A stretch of 64,000 bases of DNA, taken from contig JBGVNP010000063.1 in NCBI GenBank assembly GCA_045125655.1, forward strand, positions 1 through 64,000, in the 5' to 3' direction. Origin of the DNA: RGIG4608 sp045125655 (GTDB taxonomy: Bacteria; Bacillota; Clostridia; Oscillospirales; CAG-272). The notes under the pieces are model-generated. The model saw nothing but the letters and a program-made list of their open reading frames with translations. It was not told the DNA's origin and searched no databases. Shown here in pieces: positions 27,103-33,987 of this stretch. The stretch's first letter is position 1; each line of letters opens with the position of its first letter. The translations under genes and the position numbers were made by a program.

Positions 27103-27795
27103 ATGACCTACGTAGTATCAAACCTTTATGGCAGATTTGATAAATATGAAAAATTGATAAAAAAGATAAATCTTAAGGACAGTGACGTTCTTTATATTCT
27201 TGGAAATATTGTTGATTACGGCGAGGATTCAATAAAGCTTATCAACGAGCTTTCCGCGCAGTATAATGTTTACAGTGTACTTGGAGAGCACGATTACAAG
27301 GCATATCTTTTGCTTTCCGAGTTTGATAGAATCATTAAAGAGGGCGGCGCTCCATCTGTAAGTTTCTCCAAGGAGATGATTGAATGGGCGCAGAATGGAG
27401 GTCAGGCAACGCTTGAGGCGTTTAAAAGTGCTGATGCGGACGAGAAGGAGGGCTTTCTTGATTATTTATCCGACCTTCCCGTGTTTGAAGAGGTGACCCT
27501 CAAAAACGGCAAAGAGTTTATACTTACTTGCAGAGGAATAGCGGATTTTGACAAAAGCACCGATCTTTACGATTATGAGCTTGACAACTTTATTGACGGA
27601 TATATTGACATCGACAAAACCTATTATGATAACAAAATAATGGTTGTAGGTTATCTTGATTATGAGCATACCCCGGCAGGAAGAGCAGGTAAGATAAGCG
27701 CGAAGGGAAATAATATTGCGCTTGCTTGCGATATGAGTGAAAACGATGAGGTAGTTTGCCTCTGTCTTGAAACAAACGACGAATACTATGTTTAA
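27103..27795 (+). CDS. Calcineurin-like phosphoesterase fold with degraded metal site
   Basis: A 230-residue protein that aligns with serine/threonine-phosphatase-like metallophosphoesterases, but its metal motifs are altered. The D-x-H-G motif reads S-N-L-Y-G (Asn7, Tyr9), G-D-x-V-D-R-G reads G-N-I-V-D-Y-G (Asn35, Tyr39), and G-N-H-E reads G-E-H-D (Glu62; His63 kept). At least four metal ligands are replaced, so metal-dependent catalysis is unlikely and a binding or scaffold role is more probable. It lies between yqfO and rlmD in a tight operon, overlapping rlmD by 8 bases. The reading frame is intact, so it is not simply a pseudogene. Confidence 0.72.
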   Translation: MTYVVSNLYGRFDKYEKLIKKINLKDSDVLYILGNIVDYGEDSIKLINELSAQYNVYSVLGEHDYKAYLLLSEFDRIIKEGGAPSVSFSKEMIEWAQNGGQATLEAFKSADADEKEGFLDYLSDLPVFEEVTLKNGKEFILTCRGIADFDKSTDLYDYELDNFIDGYIDIDKTYYDNKIMVVGYLDYEHTPAGRAGKISAKGNNIALACDMSENDEVVCLCLETNDEYYV

Positions 27796-29203
27796 TATAA
27801 AGAAAAACGATGTTGTTGAGCTTCTTGTTGAGGATATCAACAATCTTGGCGCGGGCGTTTCACACCTTGAGGATGGTCGCGTTGTCTTTATTAAGGGTGC
27901 GGTAACGGGTGACAGAATTAGTGCAAAGATAATCAAGGTAAATACTAATTTTGCCGTTGCCAGACTTGAGGAGCTTCTTGAAAAATCACCCTTTCGTGAT
28001 GACTGTTGCTTTTGTAACGCGAGCGAGAGCTGCGGCGGATGTGTTTACCGTCACATCACCTACGATCACGAAAAGGAAATTAAAAAGAACTATGTAAAGC
28101 ACGCATTTATCAAGGTGGGATTGCCCGACGTGATTATCAATGACGTGCATAGCACAAATGAAATAAGGGGTTATAGAAACAAGGCGCAGTATCCATTTGC
28201 GATGACAAAGCAGGGCATTGTGGCGGGCTTTTATGCTACTAAAACCCATAACGTTGTGCCCGCTTTCGACTGCGCGCTCCAACCGAGAATATTTGGTGAG
28301 ATATTGCAATTTGTTTGCGATTTTGCAAACGAGAAAAAGCTCACGGTGTATAATGAAGAAACGGGTAAGGGCTTGCTTCGTCACCTCTATTTGCGCTATG
28401 GCAAAAACACGGGCGAGATCATGCTTTGCCTCGTTATAAACGGTGAAAAAATGCCGTGCGAGAGGGAATTTGCCGAGAGAATTACTTGTGAATATCCATT
28501 TGTAAAAAGCATTCAACTCAATATTAATCAAAAGAATACTAACGTTGTTTTGGGCGATACATACAGGACACTTATTGGCGAGAGGTATATCGAAGATGTT
28601 CTTTGTGGAGTGCGCTTTCGCATAACTCCCGAATCCTTTTATCAGGTAAATCACGACGGTGCAGAACTACTTTACGGACTTGCCAAGGACAAAGCAATCG
28701 AAGGATTTGAAAAAAAGATTTCGCTTGTTGATATGTACTGCGGAACGGGAACGATCGGTCTTTCGATGGCTGATTCTGTTTCCGAGCTTGTTGGCGTTGA
28801 GATAGTTGAGGGCGCTGTTGAATGTGCCAAGGTGAATGCCAAGCTCAACTGCTTTGAAAATTCAAAGTTTTACGCAGGTGATGCTAGGAATATTGAGTCG
28901 CTTTTTGCATCCGTTGAGGCCAAGCACGGTCTGCTTTCTCCTGATGTGGTTATTCTCGATCCACCGAGAAAGGGATGCACTCCCGAGGTGATAGAATATC
29001 TTGCCGCGCGTAATGTAGAGCGAATAGTTTACGTTTCTTGCGATGCGGATACACTTGCACGCGATTGTAAGATGTTTGCCAATCTTGGATATAAAATAGG
29101 TGTAGTTGATCCCGTGGATATGTTTCCGCGAACGGGGCACGTCGAGTCGGTCGTGTGTCTCACACGACGGCTCGACAATGAATTGCGCGAGCGCATGAAT
29201 TGA
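27788..29203 (+). CDS. rlmD: 23S rRNA (uracil(1939)-C(5))-methyltransferase, RlmD/RumA type
   Basis: A 471-residue TrmA-family methyltransferase. An N-terminal TRAM domain is followed by a four-Cys Fe-S cluster (C-C-F-C and C-G-G-C near residues 75-87), the SAM motif D-M-Y-C-G-T-G-T-I, the D-P-P-R-K-G-C motif and the catalytic C-terminal S-C-D-x-x-T-L-A-R-D. The ATG at 27788 overlaps the previous stop by 8 bases; an in-frame TTG at 27767 is a less likely start. The last dozen codons (after C-L-T-R-R) run into the hairpin array, and the stop at 29201-29203 lies in the second repeat unit, so the natural C-terminus has been replaced. Could also be annotated RlmCD. Confidence 0.93.
   Translation: MFNIKKNDVVELLVEDINNLGAGVSHLEDGRVVFIKGAVTGDRISAKIIKVNTNFAVARLEELLEKSPFRDDCCFCNASESCGGCVYRHITYDHEKEIKKNYVKHAFIKVGLPDVIINDVHSTNEIRGYRNKAQYPFAMTKQGIVAGFYATKTHNVVPAFDCALQPRIFGEILQFVCDFANEKKLTVYNEETGKGLLRHLYLRYGKNTGEIMLCLVINGEKMPCEREFAERITCEYPFVKSIQLNINQKNTNVVLGDTYRTLIGERYIEDVLCGVRFRITPESFYQVNHDGAELLYGLAKDKAIEGFEKKISLVDMYCGTGTIGLSMADSVSELVGVEIVEGAVECAKVNAKLNCFENSKFYAGDARNIESLFASVEAKHGLLSPDVVILDPPRKGCTPEVIEYLAARNVERIVYVSCDADTLARDCKMFANLGYKIGVVDPVDMFPRTGHVESVVCLTRRLDNELRERMN
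29138..29160 (+). repeat. Left copy of direct repeat at the rlmD 3' end (attL-like)
   Basis: These 23 bases encode H-V-E-S-V-V-C-L of RlmD. They match 30509-30531 in 19 of 23 positions, including an unbroken 9-base CACGTCGAG core. The 3' end of rum/rlmD genes is a known integration site of some Firmicutes conjugative elements, which makes an att reading plausible. No recombinase lies inside the interval. Confidence 0.55.
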
Positions 29204-29295
29204 GTGCGTTGCACTCATGAATTGGCTTCGCCATGAATTGCGCCTGAGGGCGCATAAGGTAGGACGCGCAATTCAATTCATGACACGAAGTGTCA
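29141..29295 (+). repeat. Hairpin array joined by the repeated word ATGAATTG
   Basis: Four copies of ATGAATTG (29178-29185, 29195-29202, 29217-29224, 29233-29240) each lead into a short hairpin whose stem differs but stays paired: GCG/CGC, GAGTGC/GCACTC (29202-29207 with 29211-29216), GGC/GCC (29224-29226 with 29230-29232) and GCGCC/GGCGC (29240-29244 with 29249-29253). The array is flanked by a larger hairpin on the left (29150-29157 with 29161-29168, and 29141-29146 with 29171-29176). On the right are an inverted copy of the word (near 29267-29281) and TGACAC-GAA-GTGTCA (29281-29295). Stem covariation among units points to selection for structure. Confidence 0.75.
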
Positions 29296-29319
29296 AATCA
29301 TTCAAAACGAGGGTTTACA

Positions 29320-29673
29320 ATGAAAGAAAACTTTTTAGTCGACTTATCAAAGCAATTTGCTGTTGACATCGTCAATCTTTGTACTGATATAAAGGAAAAT
29401 CGCAAAAGCAACGTACTGTTAAATCAAGTATTGCGGAGCGGCACAAGTATCGGAGCGAACATTCATGAAGCCAACTATGCGGCAAGTAAAGCAGATTTTA
29501 TTAATAAGTTTCAAATTGCCTTAAAAGAATGCTACGAAACGGATTATTGGCTCGGTTTGTTCAAGGATACGCACATGATAACTGAGGAAGAGTACAAGGA
29601 TTTGTTTGCAAAATGTAGCAAAATTCGCAAGTTGCTTATTGCCTCCATCACCACCGCAAAGGAAAATCAATAA
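29320..29673 (+). CDS. Four-helix-bundle protein, S23 (23S rRNA intervening-sequence protein) family
   Basis: A 117-residue all-helical protein with the family signature: N-Q-V-L-R-S-G-T-S-I-G-A-N-I-H-E-A-N-Y-A, then a Glu/Tyr-rich helix (A-L-K-E-C-Y-E-T-D-Y-W-L) and a final helix ending in I-A-S-I-T-T-A. The family was first seen in 23S rRNA intervening sequences; relatives include Avd of diversity-generating retroelements. No reverse transcriptase is present here, so a retroelement is not supported. The start at 29320 has GAGGG 6-7 bases upstream. It sits directly downstream of the hairpin array, which invites a functional link. Confidence 0.85.
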   Translation: MKENFLVDLSKQFAVDIVNLCTDIKENRKSNVLLNQVLRSGTSIGANIHEANYAASKADFINKFQIALKECYETDYWLGLFKDTHMITEEEYKDLFAKCSKIRKLLIASITTAKENQ

Positions 29674-29750
29674 AGACAAATGATGATTTTGAGCATAACT
29701 CAAAGCTCTCATTTACAGCTGTTTAGTATAACATATCGAAAGGAGCTTTT

Positions 29751-30440
29751 ATGAAAGAGATTGTTTTTGGTGATTTGAAATTTTCTATTTCAAATTCATA
29801 TAGAATTATGAAATCGCGGATTAAGAATTGTTCAAGTGTATCATTATTTGGAGAATTTTCTGAAAAGGTCTTTCTATACAAAAGCTTTTTGGGAGCGGAG
29901 ATAGAATTCGAAATGGATAGATGGGACACTTCGACTATTTCTAAGATCGATGACATTTTAATAGGCAAATACGGCGAGCCCGATTACATAGCAAAGGGCG
30001 AGATGAAGATTTGGAAAGAAAAAGATTTTTATGTCGTTCACGGCATGGATGAAAAGCATTACCAAGTGGACGTTCATATCGTAAAAATATGTTTCAGCAA
30101 ACCTTATTTCTTTATGTTAGATTTTGAAAAATACCGAGAGTATGTCGTCATCTTTAACGAGATAAGCGAAAAATTAGGGCTTCGGTGGAGTGGCAATTTG
30201 AGTGTTCTTGACAGACAAATGGCTGTCTTGATGGACTCCGAAGCCTATAGCTATTACTTTTATTTTGGGAAAGGCAAGTTTGCTTTTTATTCAAGCGAGA
30301 AGAAAAAAGAAGCTGTGGGTGTTCGTTTGGTTCCATCTTGGAACATCAAAGGTAAATACAAGACGATTCAAGATTTACATATTCAGTTGGATTCATTCTT
30401 TGATTATCTCAAAGAATATGATTTAAGCTTAAAAGGGTAA
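29751..30440 (+). CDS. Hypothetical protein inside the putative element
   Basis: A 229-residue protein I do not recognise. It has no signal peptide or membrane segment, is rich in Lys, Phe, Tyr and Glu, and appears to contain mixed alpha/beta structure (V-F-G-D-L-K-F-S-I at the start, then E-I-E-F-E-M-D-R-W). AAAGGAG precedes the ATG, so it is probably expressed. It lies 77 bases after the S23 gene and within the direct-repeat boundaries, so it is likely cargo of that element. Function unknown. Confidence 0.6.
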   Translation: MKEIVFGDLKFSISNSYRIMKSRIKNCSSVSLFGEFSEKVFLYKSFLGAEIEFEMDRWDTSTISKIDDILIGKYGEPDYIAKGEMKIWKEKDFYVVHGMDEKHYQVDVHIVKICFSKPYFFMLDFEKYREYVVIFNEISEKLGLRWSGNLSVLDRQMAVLMDSEAYSYYFYFGKGKFAFYSSEKKKEAVGVRLVPSWNIKGKYKTIQDLHIQLDSFFDYLKEYDLSLKG

Positions 30441-30508
30441 AAAGTGAGACTTTAAGGGATTACAACCCCCATTTTTGACTTGTTTTGAGACCTTTTGGAG
30501 TCTTGACC

Positions 30509-30531
30509 CACGTCGAGAGTGTCGTTTGTCT
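30509..30531 (+). repeat. Right copy of the rlmD-end direct repeat (attR-like)
   Basis: Matches 29138-29160 in 19 of 23 positions. In frame it encodes H-V-E-S-V-V-C-L, followed by E-R-R and a TAA at 30542-30544. It thus looks like the original end of rlmD pushed 1.37 kb downstream. The following AAAGGAGG doubles as the ribosome site of the next gene. Confidence 0.55.
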
Positions 30532-30546
30532 TGAAAGGAGGTAATT

Positions 30547-30930
30547 ATGTTTGAACCATGCTCAAAAAAGCAAGGAGCTGACGAGAGAGTGCACAGAATG
30601 AAGCTGCATTGTGAGCCGTATGAGATGATAAAAAGCGGTAAAAAGACGATCGAGCTTCGCTTATTTGATGAGAAGCGTCAAATGATTAAGATAGGTGACG
30701 TGATAGCTTTTACTAACACTAAAACAGGTGAAGAGCTTTGTACACGTGTTCTTAATCTGCACCGATTTGATTCCTTTGCCGATCTATATAAAGCACTGCC
30801 GCTGCTTAAATGCGGATATACAGAGGATGATATTGATACTGCATCTCCTTTAGATATGGAACAGTATTATTCTCAAGAGGAACAGAAAGAATACGGAGTA
30901 ATTGGCATTGAGCTTTGCTTGATTTCATAA
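30547..30930 (+). CDS. ASCH/PUA-like domain protein
   Basis: A 127-residue protein. From residue 18, M-K-L-H-C-E-P-Y-E-M-I-K-S-G-K-K-T-I-E and R-L-F-D-E-K-R match the ASCH beta-barrel fold related to PUA RNA-binding domains. The core I-K-I-G-D-V-I-A-F-T-N and the C-terminal Y-G-V-I-G-I-E-L strand complete it. The start at 30547 has a full AAAGGAGG 5-6 bases upstream; Met18 (30598) is an alternative that would give only the domain. ASCH proteins are proposed to bind RNA or act on modified nucleosides; the role here is unknown. Confidence 0.82.
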   Translation: MFEPCSKKQGADERVHRMKLHCEPYEMIKSGKKTIELRLFDEKRQMIKIGDVIAFTNTKTGEELCTRVLNLHRFDSFADLYKALPLLKCGYTEDDIDTASPLDMEQYYSQEEQKEYGVIGIELCLIS

Positions 30931-30952
30931 GTATTAATTTTGAGGAAAAATT

Positions 30953-31870
30953 ATGAATAATCTGACAGTACATAAAAAACGCAACAGTCTAATAGAGTTA
31001 TACAGGTTTTTATTTGCGCTCAACGTGATGATTGGGCACGGTTTGTTTCCCATAAAAACTGAATATTTCGGTCCCGACAGGATCTCCGTTGAATTTTTCT
31101 TTGTTCTAAGCGGATTTTTGCTTTATAATTCGTTAGAAAAATATAAGGAAATGTCATTGCCAAAGGCAATAAAAACAATGGTTATTTCCAAAATGAAGCC
31201 GTTGCTTATTCCAACAGTAATAGGTCTTATTTCAAATGCAATTTACAACTATTTGACAAATTATAATCCTCTTAAGGTGTTCAGATATTTATGGTATATT
31301 CCTGCGATGATGGCGGCGTTCTTACTCTATACCGTTTTGAGAGTGCTTATCAAAAATAGCAAGGTTTTTTATATCACTGTTGCAGGAATATTCGTGATTT
31401 GCGCGTGCCTGCGTTTCTTTGGAAACGAAGATCTGTTTTTCTTTGACTATTTAAGATCTCCTTTGGCGGTAGGACTTGGAATTTTGCTTGGCAAAGTGCC
31501 AAAGCCCGAAATTAAGCGCAAGTGGATATGGTGGTTGATGCTTGTTCCTGTGTTGGCAGCAGTATTTGTTATTGTATTCTTACGTCTTGCGAAGGATTCG
31601 AGAGCTTATGAGGCACTTTTGGATCTTGTTTTGTATCCATTACTAATTTATATTTCATTCAGAATTGATTTTAATTTCCCGATATTCAATTATCTTGGCG
31701 CTTTGAGCTTTGGAATTTATGCTTATCAGTGCCCTGGTAGAATGCTTTGGGGATTTGGAATTACTGATGCTTGGCTTGTATTCTTTGTGATTGTGGGACT
31801 GACTCTTATAGATGATTTCGCCAAGAGATTGATTAAATATTTTAAACGAAAGGCAGTGCAGGCTGTGTGA
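30953..31870 (+). CDS. Membrane acyltransferase 3 family protein
   Basis: A 305-residue polytopic membrane protein of the OafA/acyltransferase-3 type, which O-acetylates sugars or other surface molecules. The N-terminal N-S-L-I-E-L-Y-R-F-L-F-A-L-N-V-M-I-G-H-G carries the family's active His in the first helix, and V-E-F-F-F-V-L-S-G-F-L-L is the second signature. About nine helices are expected. The protein is shorter than most (330-400). The stop overlaps the next start (GTGA, 31867-31870). Confidence 0.9.
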   Translation: MNNLTVHKKRNSLIELYRFLFALNVMIGHGLFPIKTEYFGPDRISVEFFFVLSGFLLYNSLEKYKEMSLPKAIKTMVISKMKPLLIPTVIGLISNAIYNYLTNYNPLKVFRYLWYIPAMMAAFLLYTVLRVLIKNSKVFYITVAGIFVICACLRFFGNEDLFFFDYLRSPLAVGLGILLGKVPKPEIKRKWIWWLMLVPVLAAVFVIVFLRLAKDSRAYEALLDLVLYPLLIYISFRIDFNFPIFNYLGALSFGIYAYQCPGRMLWGFGITDAWLVFFVIVGLTLIDDFAKRLIKYFKRKAVQAV

Positions 31871-32805
31871 ATGATATGAGCCATTTGAATTATTTAAACG
31901 AGAATTATCCCGTGAGAAAAAGTGCAGAGGATAAGGAAAAATTCAAAAATTACATAGTGAAATCTCTTAAAGAAAAGGGAATTGAGGCCAAAATTGAGCG
32001 CACGGCGGACGGCAAGAATGACAACATAGTTGTCGGCGATCCCACAAAAGCCAAGGCTATATTTACTGCACACTACGATACACCTGCGCGTTCACTCTTT
32101 CCCAACATTATGATGCCCAAGAATAGAGTCGCATTCTATTCATACCAGTTTATACCCGTTATCTTTTTGCTTGTTATTTCGCTCGCGATCGGTTATCTTG
32201 TAGGAAACATAATATTAAAAAATGAAAGTGTATGGTATTTTGCTTTTCTAATTTCATACTACGCGATATTCTTTCTTATGATGATGGCATTTACCAACAA
32301 GTTCAATTATAACGACAATACCTCGGGCGTTGCTACGGTTTTGAGTATTATTGATGGACTTAATGCCGATGAATTGAAGGACATTGCATTTATTCTTTTT
32401 GACAACGAAGAAAAGGGCAAAAAGGGATCTGCTGCTTATTTTAAGGATCACAAGGAAGATATGAAGGATAGATTTCTTGTGAATTTCGACTGTGTTGGAA
32501 ATGGAAAAAATATTATTTTCATAGCGCAAAAGGATGCTGCGGACAGTGATGAATACAAAATCCTTGCAGACTCTTTTGAGAAAAACGTTGGATTTTCACT
32601 CGATTTTTCAACATACAAGAATGCAGATGCTAATTCAGATCATAAGAATTTCCCTAAGGGTGTTGCCTGCGTAGCGTGCAAAAAGGCGAAGAACGGTCTT
32701 TTGTATACGCCCTACATACACACGAATAAGGACGTAGTGGCAAATAATGGAAACATTGACTTTTTGTCCAAAAACGCGATTGATTTTGTTAGAAAAATGC
32801 ATTAA
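31867..32805 (+). CDS. M28-type zinc aminopeptidase with a two-helix membrane insertion
   Basis: A 312-residue protein carrying the M28 metal set: H-Y-D-T-P (His69, Asp71), N-D-N-T-S-G-V (Asp150), the Glu pair at 181-182, Asp208 in N-F-D-C-V-G and His259 in N-S-D-H-K. Between His69 and Asp150 lies an insertion with two membrane helices (about 93-118 and 122-143), which would anchor the catalytic domain to the membrane from within. The GTG at 31867 overlaps the previous stop; an ATG at 31876 is an alternative start. Cotranscribed with the acyltransferase. Substrate unknown. Confidence 0.85.
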   Translation: MNDMSHLNYLNENYPVRKSAEDKEKFKNYIVKSLKEKGIEAKIERTADGKNDNIVVGDPTKAKAIFTAHYDTPARSLFPNIMMPKNRVAFYSYQFIPVIFLLVISLAIGYLVGNIILKNESVWYFAFLISYYAIFFLMMMAFTNKFNYNDNTSGVATVLSIIDGLNADELKDIAFILFDNEEKGKKGSAAYFKDHKEDMKDRFLVNFDCVGNGKNIIFIAQKDAADSDEYKILADSFEKNVGFSLDFSTYKNADANSDHKNFPKGVACVACKKAKNGLLYTPYIHTNKDVVANNGNIDFLSKNAIDFVRKMH

Positions 32806-32841
32806 TATTCGGCAATATTCAACAATGTTTTTGCAAATCTA

Positions 32842-32870
32842 TTGCCAAAAAATCAAATGTATGATATAAT
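32842..32870 (+). promoter_or_regulatory. Promoter of the E2-like acyltransferase gene
   Basis: TTGCCA (32842-32847), 17 bp, TATAAT (32865-32870). The leader of about 100 nt holds a TTCATAT/ATATGAA hairpin and a perfect GCGCT/AGCGC hairpin (about 32946-32961) just before the ribosome site, which might affect translation. Confidence 0.7.
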
Positions 32871-32978
32871 TTTAATGTTCTTTTTGAACTGATCCTTTTG
32901 ACTTATTCATATTCAAAATATGAATATTCATCCCACTGTAATTTGCGCTTTATTTAGCGCGTAGAAATGGAGAAAATT

Positions 32979-33863
32979 ATGGCTGAAAAGAAAAGAAAGC
33001 GCCGTTTTGGCGACAGAAAAGAGGGAAGAAAGTTAAGAACCCTTAATCCGATAACCCGTGCAATGCCTTACATAATGCCTAAAAGAAGCGATTCACTGAA
33101 TTACTTTACCGAAAAACTTGATATTACTGAGGCGGAAAAGTTTTGCCGTGAACAAACAAGGGCTGGAAAAACTAATTTTTCTTTACTCCACGTGATCATT
33201 GCATCATATCTTCGTGTTGTTTCCCAGCGTCCTGCAATTAACCGTTTTGTAAGCGGTCAGACGATCTACGCGAGAAACAATATTGAGGTTCTTATGACCA
33301 TCAAAAAGAAGATGGCTCTTGATGCTGAGGATACTTGTATTAAGGTTGAATTTGAACCCACGGACACAATCTATGACGTTTATGATAAGTTTAATAAGGC
33401 AGTTGAAGCGAATAAGGGAGATACTGACGGAAATGCTACTGAGGATTTTGCGAAAATACTCAATTATATTCCTCGCTTCATGCTTCGCTTTGTAATATGG
33501 CTTATAAAGACTCTCGATTACTATGGCATTCTTCCTAAATCCATAATTAATCTTAGTCCATTCCACGGTTCATTGATCGTTACTTCTATGGGATCGCTCG
33601 GTATCCGTCCTATTTATCATCATATTTACGATTTTGGCAATCTTCCTGTCTTCGTTTCATACGGCGCAAAGCAGCGTGGTATAAAAATGGATGATGACGG
33701 AGAGGTATATAGATATAGGTATATTGAAATGAAGGTCGTTACCGACGAGAGAATTTGTGACGGATATTATTATGCATCTGCTTTTAAGATGATGAAAAAG
33801 ATATTTGAAAATCCTCGCATTCTTGAAAATCCACCTGAAAAGGTTATTGAGGATATCGACTAA
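32979..33863 (+). CDS. 2-oxoacid dehydrogenase E2-like / CAT-fold acyltransferase lacking the catalytic His
   Basis: A 294-residue protein with the catalytic-domain fold of dihydrolipoyl acyltransferases and chloramphenicol acetyltransferases. The C-terminal active-site motif reads D-E-R-I-C-D-G where E2 enzymes have D-H-R-V-V-D-G, so Glu replaces the catalytic His. No lipoyl or E1/E3-binding domain is present and no pyruvate dehydrogenase genes lie nearby. The basic N-terminus (A-E-K-K-R-K-R-R-F-G) is unusual. The start at 32979 is chosen because GGAG lies 6 bases before it. A catalytic role in a dehydrogenase complex is unlikely. Confidence 0.78.
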   Translation: MAEKKRKRRFGDRKEGRKLRTLNPITRAMPYIMPKRSDSLNYFTEKLDITEAEKFCREQTRAGKTNFSLLHVIIASYLRVVSQRPAINRFVSGQTIYARNNIEVLMTIKKKMALDAEDTCIKVEFEPTDTIYDVYDKFNKAVEANKGDTDGNATEDFAKILNYIPRFMLRFVIWLIKTLDYYGILPKSIINLSPFHGSLIVTSMGSLGIRPIYHHIYDFGNLPVFVSYGAKQRGIKMDDDGEVYRYRYIEMKVVTDERICDGYYYASAFKMMKKIFENPRILENPPEKVIEDID

Positions 33864-33870
33864 TATTATT

Positions 33871-33903
33871 AAAAAACGGACGAATTTTCTTCGTCCGTTT
33901 TTG
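33871..33903 (+). terminator. Terminator after the E2-like gene
   Basis: A 9-bp stem ACGGACGAA/TTCGTCCGT (33876-33884 and 33890-33898) followed by T5. Confidence 0.88.
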
Positions 33904-33987
33904 CCATATTTTACACTGCTGATTTATGAATAATACACTTGTCGCTTTGTCAATACTTTTCATAAAATATGGTGGTGTGAGGTAATT

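Larger units (their letters stand above)
29138..30531 (+). mobile_element. Putative small inserted element in the rlmD 3' end
   Basis: About 1.37 kb bounded by the imperfect 23-bp direct repeats. Inside: a hairpin array (29141-29295), an S23-type four-helix-bundle gene and a gene of unknown function. The left junction replaces the C-terminus of RlmD. The right junction carries the displaced end, coding T-H-V-E-S-V-V-C-L-E-R-R and a stop (30503-30544), with no further RlmD similarity upstream of it. This is the expected pattern for site-specific insertion and not for gene duplication. With no integrase or transfer gene it would be a remnant or an element moved in trans. Inference from structure only. 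Confidence 0.45.

Noticed and set aside
29178..29253. CRISPR-like repeat array
   Set aside because: The constant word is only 8 bases, the spacers are 8-14 bases and self-complementary, and no cas genes are present.
29141..29673. Diversity-generating retroelement (Avd-like four-helix protein)
   Set aside because: No reverse transcriptase, template repeat or variable repeat was found; the protein fits the S23 group generally.
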